Assembly (NCBI GenBank): GCA_025345505.1
Contig: JANVCC010000027.1
Coordinates: 794,937-858,936, forward strand
DNA: 64,000 nt
Source: Todiramphus chloris collaris
Lineage: Eukaryota > Chordata > Aves > Coraciiformes > Alcedinidae
Reading direction: 5' to 3'
Below are positions 12,585 to 23,500 of this stretch, piece by piece. Both the position numbers and the translations under genes were made by a program. The notes under the pieces were generated by a model, which did not search any database, was not told the origin of the DNA, and saw nothing but the letters and a program-made list of their open reading frames with translations. Numbering within the stretch: position 1 is the first letter of the stretch; each line of letters starts with the position of its first letter.

Positions 12585-12735
12585 GAAAAGCAGGAAAGCA
12601 CCTCTGCACGATGTCCAACACGTGGAAAAGCAGGAAAGCACCTCCGCACGATGTCCAACACGTGGAAAAGCAGGAAAGCACCTCTGCACGACGTCCAACA
12701 CGTGGAAAAGCAGGAAAGCACCTCTGCACGATGTC
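12585..12735. repeat. 40-bp minisatellite, 3.8 copies
   Basis: Four head-to-tail copies begin at 12585, 12625, 12665 and 12705, the last truncated after 31 bases. Each starts GAAAAGCAGGAAAGCACCTC and the full copies end CCAACACGTG. Copies differ by single C/T changes, at the CTC/CCC-type position in copy 2 and ATG/ACG in copy 3, so the array is young and nearly homogeneous. Open frames through it on both strands are a by-product of the 40-base period. Confidence 0.95.
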
Positions 12736-15666
12736 ATGCTGCAACAGCAATGATCACCCAGGAGCCAGGCAAGCTCCCCTGCTTGTGCCCAAGCGAGAGG
12801 AGCATGTACTGCCACGCCAGTTCACACACCATGAACTAACACCACTTCTAGTTAAGTCTAATTCTGGTCTCTGGGTTTCTCTGTAAATTACATTTATGCT
12901 TACTAGAGCACTTCAAGAGAAGACAAACAACTCTGGTAGCATCCTCAACACAACTGTATAGAATAGAAGGCAAGTAAAGGCATTAGCTACACTGAAAGGA
13001 AATTAACTGTGTCTTTTCCCCATAACCTGATCTTAGATGCTACATAATGTCCAAGCTTTGCCCAAAACAGAGCTGCACACTTCATACCTGGCCTCCTGAA
13101 CATACTGGTGCCTTGGGAAACCATTTTCTAATCCTCATTTCACTAACAAGACCACAGATGTAGTCCCTACAAAGTCTAAATGAGCCAACACATCTTAGAG
13201 TGCAAATTGCTGGTTGCAGACAATAACCAACCATGTCAGCCTTTAACTTTTTTATGTCAACATTGCATAAAAAGCATTTAGATAATCAAAAGCTTAGCTG
13301 ATGTAACTTTCCACACTACATGCTGTGATACCAGGTATTCCAACACCCCCAACCTTTTCTAAGATGCATCTGCCCGAGCCTCTGACTTCTCTCATACACT
13401 GACACAGCCACAGTTTATCCACCACAAAATTCTTGCCATACAAACTGCTAGAATTTAAAAGTCAACATCATTTAAACACGAGTCATGAAACTGCAAGAAA
13501 CCCCAAAAATCTCATCATACCACACGGTTCAAATTGCCAACTACCACAGTCCTACTATTTAAAGTTTCCATCCCCACATTTGACACTCATTTCTGATTTA
13601 AATCCTTTTCACACGCACACGCCTTGGAAAAGGAACCCTCATAGGGCACAGATCTGTACAACAGCCACCTAACACAACTGGGAATGGTTCACACCATCAC
13701 TACAGCAGTGCCACGTATCATAAATCATTCCGTTATTGGAAGCAATCAAAAACATCAGCCAAAACACACTACGTGTTTGATTATAAAGGAAAAAATACAT
13801 AAGAAATAAGAGAGAAGTTATTTGAGAGCCTTCTGGAATGCAGCTCACAATACACAGAGCTTTCAACTGCTTCAACATTCTTCCTCAGCCTCTCCTGTTT
13901 ATTAAAAGCCTAAAGAGGTTTGGAACAAAGCAGTGCTTATTCCTTTTTCTTTCTTGATAATATGCCACCCACTTCAAAATGTACAAATTTCCAGGACAGA
14001 CTCAAAGTAGACATTTGTCTCCCATCCAGGCTGCCACGTGTCAGCATTTCTGTCACCTACTCAAGATAAATGTCCCAACTAAACATTCTTGGAATTTGTT
14101 TGTTTGTTTTGTGCTAACCAAGCGCAAAGCGTTTCAACTGTTACTACCACAAGCCTTCTTGCTCACTTGGCAACCATAAAATATTATGGCTTTGTATTAC
14201 TGGCAAATCATGTAATCAAGTTAATGTTTTAGAGGATGCAGGTGGAAACAAAGTGTTACCCTGCCTCTTCCTATAGGTGTAATATGAAGGTAGAGGAGAA
14301 GAGCCCCCCTGTACCCTCTCTCACCCTGGAATGGAAAAACTATGCTGAAATATTGGATTTACATGCAAAGCAAAATCCATCTCATTGCCTTTCTCCTTAT
14401 AAAAAAACGTAAAAGAAAAAACCCAACCCACGTTGTGATGTAAGCAGAGATGTTTACAAGCAGGCTGAGACACTTCACACCTCATCCCCAGCAAAGGAAC
14501 CATGGTGTGGCCCCAGTGTGCACCGTCTCTTAGCAGATGAAACTAAACCAGGAGATGTGTTCCAACAAAGAACCCAGAAAAACCTGGGCATTCAGCTGTC
14601 ACACCCAGATCAGAGCTAGGCCCATGTGGAAACACCTGAAACAGGCACAGGGCAAGCATCGCCAGACCCTGAGCATACACCACAGGTAAGCATCAACAGA
14701 CCCACGCCACTCGCCCCTGAAAATACTCGGGTTACAAGACTTATCCAAGCAAAGACAGGAACAGAAACTGCTTTTAGGGCAAAAGAAGAGGCCTACAAAG
14801 GAAGCACATGCAAACTGTAACCCTTTTGCTCAAGAAAGGGTTAGAAGTGGAGGAAAGAAGGACAGGAAGAAAGTTGCAAGAAAAAACACACCTATTTTAA
14901 ACTTAATGAATTGTCCTGCTCATATTTAATACCCATGCTAAGAGAAGGTCAAGCACAAGCTGTCAGTTACAACAAGCCTTGGAAGATGTTCTCAATTACG
15001 CTGTTTGTAACAACCGACGTGGTTCTGACAAATATAAGTCATTACTGTACAAAGAGTAACTTCTGGATTTATCAAACATGCCCTCAAACATAGCGTGCTT
15101 TCACTCACAAAGGAACAGGGAACTTGAAACTAAAAAAACCCACAGAATTTGGTATGAGAAGTCCCATATGTGTAATACAAATGTTTTAAACTAAGTCAGT
15201 AACTACCTTGCTGAACAGAAACAATACAAAGCTAAACATCCACATCACACAGCTACATCACAAAGTCTTTTTTTAACCTACATTTTAAACATCCTACTAA
15301 GTTTTCTATGAGAATAAGAAAGTTCCTCTGCCTCCTGTCTCCTTCAGCATGAAAATTCAAAACGTTGTAGTTCTTTCATCCTCTTAAGCACTACTAAAAA
15401 AGAAGCCCTTCCCAAAATAAGCTTTTAAGATAAGTACTGCAACTTCACACCAAAAATGGTGTTCCAAAGGGTGTGGAGATTACTGTTCACAATAAAATAC
15501 ACACATGTTGAACAATACGTGCCAAGAATACTGTTGAATACCTTCCCTCGATGCAAATGAAACAGTTTACAAGAGAGAGAAGAAGGTCAAATCTCATAAT
15601 CCAGCCCTCAATTTAAGTACAAACACCTGAGACAAAGTATTTAGGCTTTTAATTGCCTCATTAGCC

Positions 15667-15695
15667 CAACAGCTGCTTTGAAGCATCAGCTGTTG
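15667..15695. repeat. Inverted repeat with paired E-boxes
   Basis: CAACAGCTG at 15667-15675 and CAGCTGTTG at 15687-15695 are perfect 9-base complements around an 11-base loop. Each arm carries the E-box CAGCTG. Confidence 0.6.
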
Positions 15696-16769
15696 ATGAC
15701 CCTCTGTGGTCCCTTACTCAGAATTACTTCAACCCAAACATTTTTAAGGGAGATAATGAACTATTCAGTCTCAGAAAGGTTTGATAAATATTCTTACTGC
15801 CACCCCCACCAATAATCGATGGCAATTAATAACTATCTTTCAAAGCACCAAGATGCGTCTACACATAATTCAAGTCAAAGAAGTGAGATATTTACAGTTA
15901 GCTCACTTTACTGGTGAAGGTGAGGGGACATCACAGTTCAAAAAGCTAAGAATATATCAGAGTAACACTGCACTTCAGATTAGGCCACAGTGAGAGCTGT
16001 GACTTCACAAATATGTAACTAATTAGCATCAAGCATTAAGGGTTTGTCCCACTTAATTGCAATACTTACATTTGTATTATCCTAAAACTAGGTAATCTTA
16101 CTAGAAAAACCTCCTCTGTTATTTATCTCGAGAATTTTGGGATGCAACTGAAACAAAGCAACCAATGCTTCCCTGACTGCACTTCAGAAGCATGAAACAC
16201 AAGGGCTTCACAAGTTTGAAGCGTGCTTGCAAGTTGAGCACTCGAGGGAAAATCTGTCTGCAGGTCATAGGAGAAAGGAAAAGCAGGAAGCTCACTTTCT
16301 AAAAAAACCCAACTACTTTAAGTGATACTGGTTAAGTACACGAACAGTTCAGAACTATGCACTTCCAAGTACCAGCGTTAGCTCTTGCCAAGACCTCAAG
16401 CCTCTCTGAATTGACAAAGCACAGCTCCAGGACAGGCACCATCGCAGGAAATGAAACCAACTAAGTGGCCATTACATGTTTTATAAACACCTGAACTACT
16501 TAAAATTGGTAGTTACACAAACACACAAACATTTACCAAATGTAGCTGAGGTATATTTATCTTTGTCACCCGTCTCTCCTTTGTTACAGGTGTTACTTAT
16601 ATACATGTTTGGATTTGTTTTTTGGGGTGTTTTGTTGTTTTTTTTCGACTTGAGCATATTCAGGGAAAAAAAAAATGGGTCCACTTCTGGTCAGGCTAGT
16701 TAATTGAAAAAATTAAAAGTCAGTTGATTATTTACATAATCTGTAAAAAATAAAACAGAAAACAGAAAC

Positions 16770-17590
16770 CGACCGACCGTCCGGAGAGGCCGCGGGGTGA
16801 CGGTGTCCCCACATTCCCAGGGAACTTGCCGCCGTCACCGGCCGTCCCAGCCAGGCTCAGGCCCGCGCCTCGGCGGCCGGCTCGGCCCCAGGCCCCCGCC
16901 TCAGGCCCCAGGGCCCCGCCTCCGGCACCGCAGCAGCGCAGGGACGCGGGGCGAGCACCAAGAGCCGCTCCAGACTCAAACTTCAGCTGTTTCCGCCAGT
17001 TCCGAAACTCACTCGCTCGCACAAGCTCCGCTCAGTTCCGGGCGGCGGGGGCCGACCCAAGCTCGGCGGAGCGGGACTCGGGGGCGGCCTTGGCCGGCAC
17101 GGCCCTTCCGCACCCCGCGTACCCGCATCCCACGGCACGGGGCCCGCCAGACACCACACCCGGGGGCGGGAGGCGCCCCAGAAGCATCCCCGGGGCGGCG
17201 GGGCCCGTGCCCGCCGGGAGGAGCCCCCCCAAGCCCTGGGTCCCCCTGCCACCTCCCCGGCCCCACAGCCAACACTCCGCCAGCCGCCACCGCAGCAACC
17301 CTAGCGCGCGGGCCGCCGCCTCACTCACGTTCTCCGGCCCCTCACGCCGCACCACGTGACCCAGGCGGCGGGGCGGGCTGCAGGCCCGCGCACGCGCAGC
17401 TCGTCAAGCGGGAAGGCGGTAGAGGGAGTGGGAGGAGGTCCCACCGTAGCCCCTCTGGGGAGCCGTGGGGGTTCAGGCTGGAGCGGAGAAATAACCACTT
17501 CCCAGATGACGGACACCATCCTCGACTCGTCGCCCCTCTGCTCGGCAGCTTTATCTGCGCCGCAGGCGGGGCGGGGCTGCTGAGGGGGAT
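16770..17590. promoter_or_regulatory. CpG island and promoter of RHBDD1
   Basis: Sequence switches abruptly from AT-rich to dense G+C with frequent CG dinucleotides and back. It contains GC boxes and a CACGTG E-box at 17353-17358 within ACCACGTGAC. The island covers the inferred untranslated first exon of RHBDD1, so transcription should start on the minus strand upstream of 17329. Long open frames in all six registers here are what unmethylated GC-rich DNA gives and are not genes. Confidence 0.85.
17329..17500 (-). other. RHBDD1: Inferred untranslated first exon of RHBDD1
   Basis: On the minus strand GGAGAAC|GTGAGTGA is a strong splice donor, placing the exon end at 17329. It would join the acceptor at 11110. 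The upstream limit of about 17500 is a guess from the edge of the CpG island; the transcription start is not visible from sequence. Confidence 0.55.
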
Positions 17591-17595
17591 ATAAA
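17590..17595 (+). promoter_or_regulatory. TATA box on the opposite strand at the island edge
   Basis: GATATAAACC on the plus strand matches TATAAA and lies at the outer edge of the RHBDD1 CpG island. A start near 17620 would give a transcript diverging from RHBDD1. GATA-type words (TTATCT, AGATAAAGG) flank it. No conserved protein follows, so any product would be a non-coding RNA. Confidence 0.4.
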
Positions 17596-20500
17596 CCCGG
17601 GAGATAAAGGCGTGTACAGTGGTCTGGGACGAACGTTCTCAGCCAGCTGTGGGGTCCCAGGCGATGAAAGGGGCTCAGCTTCCCAGTGGGGAGGCTGTGA
17701 GCCGTGTGCCTGCTGATAACACCTCTGAAAAGGCTGGTGCTACTTGCTATGAAACTGTAATTAGGTTTCCCTCAAAGACATTTCACTGCACATGCACACC
17801 AGTAACTAGCTCTGTAAATTTAATAGTTCAACAGCTTTAATTTTTTTTTTTCAAATATTAGAAGCATAAGACAAACATTAATTTGGTTTATACAGGGCAC
17901 TAGTCACTGGTGTGAAGTGTCACCCCCATATACACACACACCCCCCTGAATTTAATGCCTGTACCAAGCCTGAGGGATTCATTACTAATAATTTAGCAGG
18001 GAATACACTGAGCAAATTACAAATGCTTAAAATAATAGGTTATCATAAAAGTGGGGGTGAGCTGACAGTGCAAATACATGACTAGAAATGAGTCACTCAA
18101 AACCCACAGCCAAAGCTGCACGTAAATGGGCCTGTTTTGCCTTCATTTACGCGGTGCGGAGGTTTCCTAGAATGCTCTGGCAACTTGCACGAGTATGTCA
18201 TAGAATTTATAAGAAAATTGTATTCTGCCCTTCCAAAAGCAGCGCACGGCTCAGTAGACTGGCAGGCACAGAAGGGGCCGAATTCCTGGAAACAGGGTGG
18301 AGATCAAGTTAAAGGAGCAGAGTTTGCCAAAACAAGCAGCTTCAGCATAGTCTTCCTTTCCAAGAGGGAATGGGAGCCAAAAGAGGAGGGCAGAGCTGGT
18401 GTGTGCCACCATTTAGACACATTAGCTTAAGCTCCTTAGTTCTGGCACATTTAGATCTGTTCCCTCGATTAATGCTAATCATCATAATTCATAGAAATCA
18501 CAGGATGTGGGGGTTATAAATGCCTAGACTGATAGATTTTCTGTCATACACCAGGTTTTCTATAATGGGCACCGATTTCTGTAATAGTGCACTCCATTTT
18601 CATGCAATCATTGTTCCAGCCCATAATTCTTAACGATGCAGTATTTATTGCCTTAGTACAGGTCCAGATCTTATTACTGGATCTGCAAGCCCTGAGGTTG
18701 TGGTTCTGTTCTTTTACCCAAGTGTGGGATTTGATACCTGTTGAGTTCTTAAATTTTTTGTCTTTTCTTGTTCTACACAAATTTTGCTAAAAAGAAAAAA
18801 AACAAACCAACCTAAAACAGATCTTCTGGATTATTTTATATTTACATGAATATCTGTTTAGAAAAAAAACCCAACAAACTACCTGCTACTGTCTTTCTTT
18901 CATCTCACACCACCATTTACCTCATGGATTTCTTTTACCTTTTTGTCTGAATGTTCATTTTTCTTATCAACAAAACTGAATAAAATGAGAAATGCTGTTG
19001 AGAAACCACAACTTTTTCCATCGGACATATTCAAAAGCTGACAGAGAGTCTCTCTCTAGCCTCCGTCTCGTGTGTCTCCCGCACAAGAGGACCCGGCCTC
19101 GGCTTCCCTCGCCCCGCAGCGTGTTCTAGAGTAGGAGCAGCAACGGAGAGGCACTGAAGCACTGGCACGTGGAAGGGCAGCCAAGTCCACACGGGATGAC
19201 GTCCCATTTCATTTCAGCCATGATTAACAGTGTAAGCTCTGTTTGCCAGTTGTGGCTGGTCTGATTAGAAAGGGAATTCAATACTTGCAAGGAAAATAAA
19301 GAAGAAATAAACAAAAACATCATTTCCATAACCTGCTTGCCCTTAGCGGAGGAGTGACGCATGTGGTCGGCACTGCTTACGCCTTCCTGCTCACTATATA
19401 ATCCATGTAAATATTTATCATGCAGCTATTATCAGTGCACACATCAGTGCCACCCCTTGGTCCTGCCCTTACCCCTAATGAACAAGTGACATTGAGCTCT
19501 TTGCTTAATGGAACAAGGTTTAAACAGGTTTGAGGAGCAGCTGAACAGGTCTTGGAATACTCATTTTTCTGACATTTTTACTGAGGCTTTTTCAACACGG
19601 AATAACTGGGAAGGAGCAGCCTGCGATGGAATGCACAGATGCAAATTAAATCCGTATCTGAAGGATGTGTTTTTAATTAATGCTGGGAATCTGATAGCAG
19701 CGTGTTTGAACCACTGTTTATGTTAATCTTGAAGGAACTAGTTAGGACTAGCCTACCAATGTAAGGAAGACGCCAAAGCACGGTTCTAGGAAAGGAACCG
19801 GGACCCTCCTGGACTGTCAGTGCCTGACAGCGCTTACAAGTGGTACCAGACGAGAGAAGTGGCAACCCAGAGCTTGATCCATGCAATAATATTCTGAGTC
19901 TGTTGGAAAGCTAGCAAAATACAGACGATTAGAGGATCATTTTAAGCATGTTAGTGGTTTATACACAAGTGTTGTACCTCTGCTGCCATCCTTGTTCTGA
20001 AACCAAGGTGCTGCTTTGTCAGCATGGAGGCAAGTCCTTGTGAGAGCTGCAGTGGCAGGACGACCCGAGAGCCAACCTTTTGTGTGAACTCCAGGCTCGC
20101 TCTTCAGGGTCTTTGATTGGACATCAACTTTCTCTTTGTAGCCCACCCGCCCGCTCACCCACACTAACTTCTCCTTAGCAGGTGGTGTACTTCCTCCACC
20201 TCAGCTGTCATCATCACCAACGCTGTATAACACAGTGTGGACAAATGGAGTGAAAACATAGGTGCTTTCTCTCCAGCTTACCGAGATAAAAAGGAATATA
20301 TCCTGGAGGTTCTTGATCTGTTCATGTAGTCTGCCGGAAGGAAGAGAAGAAACATCTGCTGGAAAATGAGAGAGTGTGTTGGTCTGAATGTGGCCAGAAG
20401 AAATGGACTGACATCAAACAGGTTTCTTAACACTTACAGCCAAAGGGGCCTTTGATCATCGAGTCACCTCCTGCTTATCCAGATACTTCCACATCACGTT

Positions 20501-23500
20501 GAGCGACTTCAGCTTCACCAAAGCTTTTTCATCCTCAAAAGCCTAAGCTGTTGGAGGAGACCAGAAGAGCAGAGTGCAGACCAAAAGACAGTGTTAAAGA
20601 AACGAGTGTGTGAAGCATGCCAAGAAGATGGTACCAGGCAATTCCTCTGCACAGGTAAAAGGCTTTCTGCAAAATCGTATCAAAACCCAAGAGAATATAA
20701 CTTGAGATCACTGCTGAAAACAAACTATAATGTAAAAAGTTACCAGTTATGGAATAACAAGAGAGTAACCTGCTGTCATCTAAAATTGATTTTAAAACAT
20801 ATATATGCAAACATTTATCTTCCTTTTGCTTGACCGCAGGAATGTTAAGTAATCATTACTTAAACAGTCTGAAAGTTGCTAACCATGAGAATACTATAGG
20901 CAGAAAATATTCTGTTGAATGCAGCTATTTTTTTCAGTGGCAACATCATTTACATCTCATCATTCACAGTTTATACAGATCATGACGTTCACATATATGC
21001 TGCTGCTGGCAGGGAATTGCTGTTAATGCTGTGGCTGTGAAAATCTTGTGATTATCTCCTGTCTCTATAAAGCATTCACAGAATTTTTTCCTTCAGGGAA
21101 ACGTGGGGTTTGATCCAATGTTTTATGAAATCTTAATGGCTTTATCAGAAGGACGTGCCAGTGATCTGGTGACATCTTTGTGCACCCCACTGGCCCACAG
21201 GATGCCAGGACAGCAGAAGCAATGTGGGATGAAACATCCACTGGTTATACTCCTGGGCTCCCAGCTCTCAGAGTTGGGCTAATCCGGAGGCAATACCAAA
21301 GAGCTTTGTCTGGCACTCCTTGTAAAGAAGGATTTGTCAAGGATAGTACAGAAATTTCTCTAGAAATTACATTAAGCCCCTCTTTGGAAGTCTTTTCTTG
21401 CTCTGCATTCTCTCATGGATAGAGACTAGAATTCAGGCTCTGTATGTTTTTGTGTTTGTACGCAGACCTTGGTTCCATGATGTACATTCTTGTCAGCAGG
21501 GATTGTGTCGCTGCGGGGGGGCTGAGAGGTGGGGAAGTGTTCAGGAGAGGGGCTGGTACTGGTGGAAAAGCGCTCCTAAAATTTTACTTCACGTTTCGGT
21601 CTCTGTTTCTGTTTCCGTGCGATGACAGTGGCCATACTTCCCTTGGGTGTTGGAGCACAGCGTGTATCAGCAGGCCCGCAATACTGAAAAGGGGCTGGAG
21701 CATTGGCGTTTGTTTTTTTGTTGGTTTTACCTCAATGAGTTTTCTAATACTGTATTTAATATACCGGCCATTCTACTGCTGTGTGCAGTCCTGGTTTCCC
21801 AGGGCTGTCCTGGGCTCTTGTCTGAACCTGGCCAGATTGTCCCTGCCCCCTGCTCAGGTATCTTGGGGCTGGGGCCCCTGAACAGGGGTTGTTCCACAGT
21901 AGGAAGGAGTCAAACACGATGATTTTTCAGGGAGTGAATCCAAAAGTGGCAATTCAAAGCTGGTAAGTTCTATCAAAGTGTTATTGTCGTTATTTTTCTT
22001 ATGGGTTCAGGTTTTAAAACATTGATCAGAAATTACGAAGTAGATGTAGAAAGGAGGAAAGTAAATTATGTGATGTTCAAACTGACTTTCTGAAGTGCTT
22101 TTAGCACAGAAAATAGTGTATGAATTATAGTCAAACCAAGGAAAACTACTATCACCAAACCTGTGAGCTTGTATTTTGTAGATGGGTGTTACTCAGGTTC
22201 AGCCCAGGAGAAATTTCCCTCTAGCTTGGCACAACAGTGTTCTGTGCCAGGCTGAGTACGTAGTATTTGGTCAGGCAGCCTAGCTGGCAGAAGGAGACAA
22301 ACATTCAGGTGCACAGTGCTCTCTTCAAATCTGAAATAGAAGCAGTGGACTTAACTAAAAATCAAAGCTTTTTTTCCTTGTTAAAAGCATCCTGGAAGTT
22401 ACGCATAGCAGCTCTGGGGGAGTGGCTGGTGAGGCTGCTGGGGATGGTGTTTTTTCTTGTGTGTGTGTGTAGGAAATAAGCACCAGTCTTTAGTCAGTCT
22501 GCAAGTTGTGAGTTTAGCCCCTTTTTGTGGTAGTGCTGCTGTAGCCACCATGGTCTTCTCAGGACTAGGAAGTGTGTAGACAGACATAGCACTGCTTGTT
22601 GGTAGTATCAAGAGACACAGATGGAAGGTCTCCTTCAGCTCTGGGATAGCCATGGGGGATGCCTCCAGGTTGGACTGGTGTGGCCATCTTTGGTGACAGG
22701 CAGCTGGGACTGAGCAGTGGCTGGCTGTGGTGTGGCCACCACCAGGCAGCTGCAGCAGGTCACTGTCCTGCTGCTCAGGTTTGTGTTCTGCTTTGTTGAA
22801 GATGGTTGTCTGTCAGTTGTCTGCTGATAGAGCTCTCTGATCTTCTCCAGACTAAATCACAAGGCTGGGTGCTTGGCATCAGATGGGCCTGTCTCCAGGG
22901 GCTGGGTGGGGCTGGAGCAGGCAAGATTCACATCATCCTCTGTGAGAGCAGTACAGCTCCAAGCTAGAACAGGTCCTGCAGCCCTGGGCGGCCCTGTCCC
23001 GCCAGCCTTCTCCGAAGCAGGAGCCCTGCACTTCAAAGGCCAGATCTGGAAGAAAGCAGAGGCCGGGGCGAGGGCTTTCGATGGGCACAGAGTGAGCACC
23101 AGCCAGGGGTGGAGATGATGCTTTACCCCACGCACATCCGCAGGGTGCTCATGAGAAGGTTCTAGGGCTTGTGCAGGTATCCGGGGACCTTCCAGCTTTC
23201 TAGGCAGAAGGGCAAGTTTTTCAGCCATGAGTGAGATGAGCCCTCCCACTTCCCAGAGTCAAAGCATTCCCATGCGTATTGCCCCGGGGGACCTCTTCCT
23301 CCTCTCCTAAAAAACTTGGAGAGTCTATTTGCAGCTTTTTCTTTCAGCAGCTGAGTAGTGTCTATTTCGGTTACTTGCCATGTTTATTTCTATTATTCAT
23401 TCAGTGTTTTAATTTTGACCTGTGTCCAACGAGCTTGAGAAATGTATCTTGTAATTTCTTTCCTTGTTCTCTTTACTGGTTTTTCCATTAGTAAATAGTG

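Larger units (their letters stand above)
11110..17328 (-). other. RHBDD1 intron 1 (5' UTR intron)
   Basis: 6.2 kb between the untranslated first exon and the ATG exon. It is AT-rich with no coding region recognised. It contains a 40-bp minisatellite (12585-12735) and a short E-box-containing inverted repeat (15667-15695). Further untranslated exons, as used by some mammalian RHBDD1 transcripts, could hide here and cannot be seen without RNA data. Confidence 0.7.

Noticed and set aside
12530..12886. Overlapping open frames through the 40-bp minisatellite on both strands
   Set aside because: They arise from the repeat period and encode only the repeated motif.
16797..17594. Open frames up to 265 codons across the RHBDD1 CpG island
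   Set aside because: Same cause: few stops in GC-rich DNA. All six frames are open in parts and none resembles a protein family.
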